Assembly (NCBI GenBank): GCA_003250275.1
Contig: QKGW01000542.1
Location: 1-21,676, forward strand
Reading direction: 5' to 3'
Source of the DNA: Alphaproteobacteria bacterium
Lineage (GTDB): Bacteria > Pseudomonadota > Alphaproteobacteria > Rhodospirillales > Rhodospirillaceae
Length of the DNA stretch: 21,676 nucleotides
The notes below the pieces were generated by a model. The model made no database searches and had not been told where the DNA came from. It saw only the letters and a program-made list of their open reading frames with translations. The translations under genes and the position numbers were made by a program. Positions 17,702 to 21,676 of the stretch are shown here, piece by piece. The stretch's first letter is position 1. Each line of letters starts with the position of its first letter.

Positions 17702-18346
17702 TCAGCCGGCGGGCTTCCCGTCGGCGGGCATCGGGCGTTCCGTAACCACCTCGTCGACAAGGCCGAACGCCTTCGCGGCTTCCGCGGTCATGTAGTTGTC
17801 GCGGTCCATTGCGCGTTCGATCGTGGCAACCTCCTGGCCGGTGAAATCGGCGTAGAGCTTGTTGAGACGGCTGCGCAGTTCGAGGATCTCGCGCGCCTGG
17901 ATCTCGATATCCGCCGCCTGCCCCTGGAACCCGCCCGAGGGCTGGTGGATCATGATCCGCGAGTTCGGCAGGGCGAAACGCTTGCCCTTGGCGCCGGCGC
18001 AGAGCAGGAACGAGCCCATCGACGCCGCCTGGCCGAGACACACCGTCGACACATCCGGACGGATATAGGTCATGGTGTCGTAAATCGCGAGCCCCGAGGT
18101 CACCACGCCGCCCGGCGAGTTGATGTAGAAGGAGATGTCCTTCGACGGGTTCTCGGACTCGAGGAACAGCAGCTGCGCGCAGATCAGGCTAGCGACCTCG
18201 TCGTTCACCGCACCGGTCAGGAAGATGATCCGCTCCTTGAGGAGGCGCGAATAGATGTCGTAGGAGCGTTCGCCGCGGCTGGTCTGCTCCACCACCATCG
18301 GCACAAGGGTGTTGTTATAGACTTCGATGGGGTCACGGTCGCGCAT
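17702..18346 (-). CDS. clpP: ATP-dependent Clp protease proteolytic subunit ClpP
   Basis: Serine protease that forms the tetradecameric degradation chamber partnered by ClpX (and ClpA). The product has 214 residues, beginning MRDRDPIEVYNNTLVPMVVE. The catalytic triad is visible: Ser109 in GQAASMGS, His134 in IMIHQPSGG and Asp183 in MDRDNYM, equivalent to S97, H122 and D171 of the mature E. coli enzyme. The handle-region segment YINSPGGVVTSGLAIYDTM is intact. ATG 18346 has AGAGAGG 6 nt upstream. A longer frame from ATG 18397 adds 17 residues but has no ribosome-binding site and would start upstream of the transcript start predicted from the candidate promoter. Confidence 0.97.
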   Translation of the reverse strand: MRDRDPIEVYNNTLVPMVVEQTSRGERSYDIYSRLLKERIIFLTGAVNDEVASLICAQLLFLESENPSKDISFYINSPGGVVTSGLAIYDTMTYIRPDVSTVCLGQAASMGSFLLCAGAKGKRFALPNSRIMIHQPSGGFQGQAADIEIQAREILELRSRLNKLYADFTGQEVATIERAMDRDNYMTAEAAKAFGLVDEVVTERPMPADGKPAG

Positions 18347-18395
18347 GGAAAACCTCTCTGTCGGGGGGACGGTATCGGGAGGGTGTGTACTGGTC

Positions 18396-18423
18396 ATATC
18401 CGCATTCTTACGCGCCTTGCAAG
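18396..18423 (-). promoter_or_regulatory. Candidate heat-shock-type promoter of clpP
   Basis: Because tig ends in a strong terminator, clpP needs its own promoter in 18347-18427. On the minus strand CTTGCA (18418-18423), embedded in the palindrome CCTTGCAAGG, is followed by 14 bp and GCGGATAT (18396-18403). This is a partial match to the sigma-32 pattern CTTGAA and CCCCATNT. The start site would be near 18389. Confidence 0.35.
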
Positions 18424-18427
18424 GCTA

Positions 18428-18466
18428 GAAAAAACAACGACGCCCGGAAGTTTCCCGCCGGGCGTC
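18428..18466 (-). terminator. Rho-independent terminator of tig
   Basis: On the minus strand GACGCCCGG and CCGGGCGTC form a 9-bp stem (18439-18466) around a 10-nt loop, followed by GTTGTTTTTT. It begins 27 nt after the tig stop codon and separates tig from clpP transcription. Confidence 0.9.
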
Positions 18467-18493
18467 GCCGTTCTCAACCGCAGGGCGCGAGGC

Positions 18494-19951
18494 TTACTCC
18501 TCGGCGGCGGCCTTCTTCTTGGTCGCCTTCTTCGGCTTCTCGGCCGGGGCTTCCTCGGCGGCTTCCTCGGTCTTGGCGGCGGCCTTCTTCTTGGTCGCCT
18601 TCTTCGGCTTCTCGGCCGGGGCCTCCTCGGCGGCGTCCGGGTCGGCCATCAGCTCCTGCGGCGTCACTTCACGGTCGTTGAGCTGCACCAGCTCGAGAAC
18701 GAAGTCGACGGTCTTCTCCTCGAACAGCGGGGCGTGGAACTGCTCCAGCGCCTGCGGGTTCTTGGTGAAGTACTCGAACACCTGGCGCTCCTGGCCGGGG
18801 AAGTTGCGCGCCTGCTGGAACATCGCGCGCTGCAGGTCTTCCTTGGTGACCTGGATATTGTTGATGCGGCCGATTTCCGCAAGCAGCAGACCCAGGCGCA
18901 CGCGGCGCTCGGCGATCACGCCGTACTCTTCCTTGAGCGCTTCCTCGGACTTCTCGACGTCGGCCGGGTCGAGGGTGCCGTTGGCCTTGGCCTCCTCGAT
19001 GGTCTTCCAGATCGCCTCGAACTCGTTGTCGAGCATCGCCTTCGGCACGTCGAACTTGTGGCTCTGGTCGAGGGCGTCGAGCAGGTCGCGCTTCAGGCGC
19101 TGACGGGAAACCTGCTGGAACTCGCTCTCGATCCGGCCCTTCACCGCGTCGCGCAGCGCGGCGACGTTCTCGAGACCCTCGTGCTTGGCGAGCTCGTCGT
19201 TGATCTCGTGCTTGTGGACTTCCTTGATCTCCTTGACGGTGACGTCGAAGGTGGTCTCCTTGCCCGCGAGATCGGCGGCGTGGTACTCGGCCGGGAAGGT
19301 CACCTTGACCTCGACCTTGTCGTCCTTCTTCGCGCCGATGAGCTGGTCCTCGAAGCCCGGGATGAACATGCCCGAGCCGAGTTCGAGGTCGAAGTCCGCG
19401 CCGGTGCCGCCGTCGAACGGCACGCCGTCGAGCTTGCCGACGAAGTCGATCTGCACCATGTCGCCCTTCGCCGCCGGACGCGCCTCGGCGATCGGGTGGG
19501 CGTGAGCGTGCTGCATCGCGAGGTTCTGCATCGCCTTCTCGACGTCTTCCTCGGGCGCGGAGGCCTTCAGACGCTCGAGGCTGACCTTCGCGAGGTCGCC
19601 GATCGCGATCTCGGGCAGCACTTCCATCGCGACGGTGAACTCGAGGTCCTTGCCGTCGTCGAAGGAGACGATCTCGACCTTCGGCTGATACGCCGGGCGC
19701 AGCTCGCGCTCGTTCACCGCCTGGGCGGTGGCGTCGTTGACGGTGCGCTCCAGCACTTCGCCCATCACCGCGGCGCGATAGCGCTCCACGAGCACCTTCA
19801 TCGGCACCTTGCCGGGGCGGAAGCCGGGCAGCGACGCGGTCTTGCCGATCTCGGCCAGACGCACGGTGACTTTTTCCTCGATGGTGGCGGCCGGCACGAG
19901 AATGGAGAACTCGCGCGTCAGACCTTCCGTCTTCGTTTCGGTAACCTGCAT
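18494..19951 (-). CDS. tig: Trigger factor, ribosome-associated chaperone
   Basis: Folding chaperone and peptidyl-prolyl isomerase that binds ribosomal protein L23 at the nascent-chain exit. The product has 485 residues, longer than the usual 430-450. The ribosome-binding signature GFRPGKVP lies at 43-50. The FKBP-type PPIase domain spans about 160-245 with KGDMVQIDFVGKLDGVPFDG, and the helical chaperone arms span 250-430. The extra length is a tail from about 440 with two copies of EEAPAEKPKKATKKKAAA encoded by a near-identical 60-bp tandem repeat. The start MQVTETKTEGLTREFSILVP at ATG 19951 is fixed by homology; its ribosome-binding site is poor (AGAG about 10 nt upstream). It is followed by a strong terminator and preceded by tRNA-Leu. 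Confidence 0.97.
   Translation of the reverse strand: MQVTETKTEGLTREFSILVPAATIEEKVTVRLAEIGKTASLPGFRPGKVPMKVLVERYRAAVMGEVLERTVNDATAQAVNERELRPAYQPKVEIVSFDDGKDLEFTVAMEVLPEIAIGDLAKVSLERLKASAPEEDVEKAMQNLAMQHAHAHPIAEARPAAKGDMVQIDFVGKLDGVPFDGGTGADFDLELGSGMFIPGFEDQLIGAKKDDKVEVKVTFPAEYHAADLAGKETTFDVTVKEIKEVHKHEINDELAKHEGLENVAALRDAVKGRIESEFQQVSRQRLKRDLLDALDQSHKFDVPKAMLDNEFEAIWKTIEEAKANGTLDPADVEKSEEALKEEYGVIAERRVRLGLLLAEIGRINNIQVTKEDLQRAMFQQARNFPGQERQVFEYFTKNPQALEQFHAPLFEEKTVDFVLELVQLNDREVTPQELMADPDAAEEAPAEKPKKATKKKAAAKTEEAAEEAPAEKPKKATKKKAAAEE
18503..18634. repeat. 60-bp tandem direct repeat within the tig 3' end
   Basis: Segments 18503-18562 and 18575-18634 are identical at 59 of 60 bases and separated by 12 bp, so the period is 72 bp (24 codons, in frame). 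The single difference is T versus C at the 50th base. They encode the duplicated acidic-then-lysine/alanine-rich tail of trigger factor. Confidence 0.95.
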
Positions 19952-20002
19952 GGGGTGAAGCTCTGTATGTTCTTTAGGAATGACCAAACGACGCCCGCCG
20001 CC

Positions 20003-20022
20003 CCGCCCGGATCTCCGGGCGG
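20003..20022 (-). other. GC-rich hairpin between tRNA-Leu and tig
   Basis: On the minus strand CCGCCCGG, loop AGAT and CCGGGCGG form an 8-bp perfect stem. No T-run follows, so it is either an imperfect terminator for tRNA-Leu or a leader structure of tig. The 141-bp gap between the two genes shows no convincing promoter, so tig may be read from the tRNA promoter. Confidence 0.4.
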
Positions 20023-20092
20023 CGGCGGAAGCGCCGCGCGAAACCTGTCCCTGGCGACCCGTCGGACGGAGGTTGCGGGCCCGTGGTGCGGC

Positions 20093-20177
<85 letters not shown>

Positions 20178-20211
20178 AATCGCCCGTGACGATGCACGAC
20201 GTATCGCCGGA

Positions 20212-20236
20212 GCGGGGTTCTATAGCACGACCCCGC
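20212..20236 (-). promoter_or_regulatory. Possible tRNA-Leu promoter element and dyad
   Basis: TATAGA on the minus strand (20219-20224) could be a -10 box about 42 nt before the tRNA. It sits in the loop of a 7-bp inverted repeat GCGGGGT/ACCCCGC (20212-20236). The best -35, TTGGTG, is 20 bp away, which is too far. The stem has no T-run and is a weak terminator candidate for the upstream gene. Confidence 0.22.
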
Positions 20237-20254
20237 CGTAACGACACCAATATT

Positions 20255-21676
20255 TTAGTGCGCCGCCAGCCCGCGCAAGACGCCCGGCAGCATTTCCGGC
20301 AAATCCTCCGCGATCAGACCCGGACCGAAGGCGGCAGCCGCCGCGCCGTGCAGCCACACCCCGGCGCACGCCGCCTCGAACGCCGCCATCCCCTGCCCGA
20401 TCAGGCCCGCGACGATCCCCGCGAGCACGTCGCCCGCGCCGCCGGTGGCGAGATCGGCGGGCGCGTTGGCGTTGATCGCGGCGCGGCCGTCGGGCGCGGC
20501 AATCGCGGTGTCCGCGCCCTTCAGCACCACCACCGCGCCGCTGCGCGCGGCGGCGGCGCGCACCGCACCGAGGCGATCGGCGGCGGCGTCGAGATCGGGG
20601 AAGAGGCGCTCGAACTCGCCCGCGTGCGGCGTCAGCACCGCCGGGGCGGCGATCGCGTCGAAGAGTTGCGCGGGCGCGTCCGCGAAGGCGCCGAACACGT
20701 CGGCGTCGAGCACGCAGGCGCGCCCGGCGGCGAGGATCGCGCCGACGCGTTGGCGCAGCAGCTCCGGCGCGCCGTGGCCGGGGCCGATCAGCACGACGTT
20801 GCGCCGCGCATCCGCGAGCGCCGCGCCGAAATCGTCGCCGAGCACGATCACGCCGGGGTCCTGGGAGTAGAGCCCCTTATCCTCCGCCGCGCAAACCACG
20901 CTCGCGAGCCCCACTCCGGCGCGCCGCGCGCCGCGCAGCGCCAGCCGCATCGCGCCGGTCATCGGCCCACCGACGGCAAGCAGGTGCCCGCGGCGGTACT
21001 TGTGGGTGTCGGCGGCGAGCCGCGGCAGCCGCCACAGCCCCGGCGCATTGCGCCAGCAGCGTGCCGCGCTGGCGAACGCCGCTGCGGCAGGGATGCCGAT
21101 GTCGGCGATCGCGAGTTCGCCGCAGAGCGTGCGCCCAGGCAGCAGCAGATGACCGAGCTTGGTGCGGAAAAAGCTGACGGTGAGCGCCGCCTGCGGCGCG
21201 AAGCCGCGCACCGTGCCGGTCGCGCCGTCGAGCCCGCTCGGCACGTCGACCGCCACCAGCGGCACGGAAACCGCCTTCAGCACCTCGGCGGCGCGGCCGT
21301 CGAGGTCGCGGTTGAGCCCCGCGCCGAACAGCGCATCGACGACGAGGTGCGCGCCGTCGAGCGCGGCGGCGGACAGCTCCGCCGCCCCACCCCACTCCGC
21401 CGCGAACACCGCCGCGTCGCCGCGGTAGCCGGATGCGGGCGCAAGCGCCGCGACACGCACCGGCCAGCCCGCGTCGGCCAGCACCCGCGCGACGACGAAG
21501 CCGTCGCCGCCGTTGTTGCCCGGACCGCACAACACCGCGACCGGGCGCGGCGACCAGCGCGCGATCATCGCCTCGGCGACGGCGCGCCCGGCGTTGGCCA
21601 TCAAGGCGACGCTCGGCACGCCGGAAGCGACGGCGAAGCGGTCGGCCTCGGCCATCTCCGCGGGGGTGAGCAAAAT
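20255..21676 (-). CDS. nnr: Bifunctional NAD(P)H-hydrate epimerase / ADP-dependent NAD(P)H-hydrate dehydratase (5' end possibly outside window)
   Basis: Metabolite-repair enzyme that converts damaged hydrated NAD(P)H back to NAD(P)H: the N-terminal YjeF_N domain epimerises the R and S hydrates and the C-terminal carbohydrate-kinase-like domain dehydrates the S form using ADP. At least 472 residues are present. Epimerase motifs are CGPGNNGGDGFVVARVLADA, VDALFGAGLNRDLDG and VDVPSGLDGATG. Dehydratase motifs are HKYRRGHLLAVGG, LTPHAGEFERLF, VLKGADT and DLATGGAGDVLAGIVAGLIG. The segment LLTPAEMAEADR is near the usual N-terminus, but the only in-window start is a TTG at 21673, and the frame is open to the edge, so the true start is probably just outside. 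Confidence 0.93.
   Translation of the reverse strand: MLLTPAEMAEADRFAVASGVPSVALMANAGRAVAEAMIARWSPRPVAVLCGPGNNGGDGFVVARVLADAGWPVRVAALAPASGYRGDAAVFAAEWGGAAELSAAALDGAHLVVDALFGAGLNRDLDGRAAEVLKAVSVPLVAVDVPSGLDGATGTVRGFAPQAALTVSFFRTKLGHLLLPGRTLCGELAIADIGIPAAAAFASAARCWRNAPGLWRLPRLAADTHKYRRGHLLAVGGPMTGAMRLALRGARRAGVGLASVVCAAEDKGLYSQDPGVIVLGDDFGAALADARRNVVLIGPGHGAPELLRQRVGAILAAGRACVLDADVFGAFADAPAQLFDAIAAPAVLTPHAGEFERLFPDLDAAADRLGAVRAAAARSGAVVVLKGADTAIAAPDGRAAINANAPADLATGGAGDVLAGIVAGLIGQGMAAFEAACAGVWLHGAAAAAFGPGLIAEDLPEMLPGVLRGLAAH

Noticed and set aside
18347..18397. Longer N-terminus for ClpP starting at 18397
   Set aside because: No ribosome-binding site precedes it, the added 17 residues are not family-like, and it overlaps the candidate promoter. 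The start at 18346 has a good AGAGAGG site.

Overview
This window is a stretch of conserved housekeeping chromosome from a high-GC Gram-negative bacterium, most likely an alphaproteobacterium of Rhodospirillales type. The evidence is the 14-gene-style nuo operon with nuoC and nuoD as separate genes, the run tig-clpP-clpX-lon-hupB-tRNA-Val leading into nuoA, and the strong GC bias at third codon positions. That bias also produces many long antisense open frames, which I reject. The taxonomic call rests on synteny and protein style, not on a database search.

Layout, nearly all on the minus strand and therefore read from right to left. (1) 21676-20255: a bifunctional NAD(P)H-hydrate repair enzyme whose 5' end may lie outside the window. 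(2) 20177-20093: tRNA-Leu(UAG). (3) 19951-13704: the proteostasis block of tig (trigger factor), clpP, clpX and lon. tig has a strong terminator behind it, and sigma-32-like promoters can be proposed in front of clpP and lon. (4) 13378-13106: hupB (HU), then tRNA-Val(UAC) at 13040-12965. (5) 12309-12920: one plus-strand gene, a LysE/RhtB-family exporter, converging on the tRNA through a shared bidirectional terminator. (6) 11766-1: nuoA, B, C, D, E, F, G, H, I, J, K, L and the first 140 codons of nuoM, tightly packed with 8-nt, 4-nt or 1-nt overlaps or short gaps, encoding proton-pumping NADH:quinone oxidoreductase (complex I).

How the genes work together: the Nuo proteins form the NADH-dehydrogenase module (E, F, G), the connecting module (B, C, D, I) and the membrane proton-pumping arm (A, H, J, K, L, M and presumably N beyond the left edge). 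Tig, ClpXP, Lon and HU are protein-folding, proteolysis and nucleoid functions commonly clustered in alphaproteobacteria. The hydrate repair enzyme rescues damaged NAD(P)H, but its nearness to complex I is probably incidental.

I found no convincing undescribed multi-gene system here. The points worth a second look are small: a 13-bp dyad between hupB and lon, a hairpin at the presumed 5' end of lon mRNA behind a good sigma-32-type promoter, a nearly perfect 60-bp tandem duplication in the tig tail, a 120-bp spacer with a coupled mini-ORF inside the nuo operon, and an exporter gene sitting in an otherwise conserved junction.
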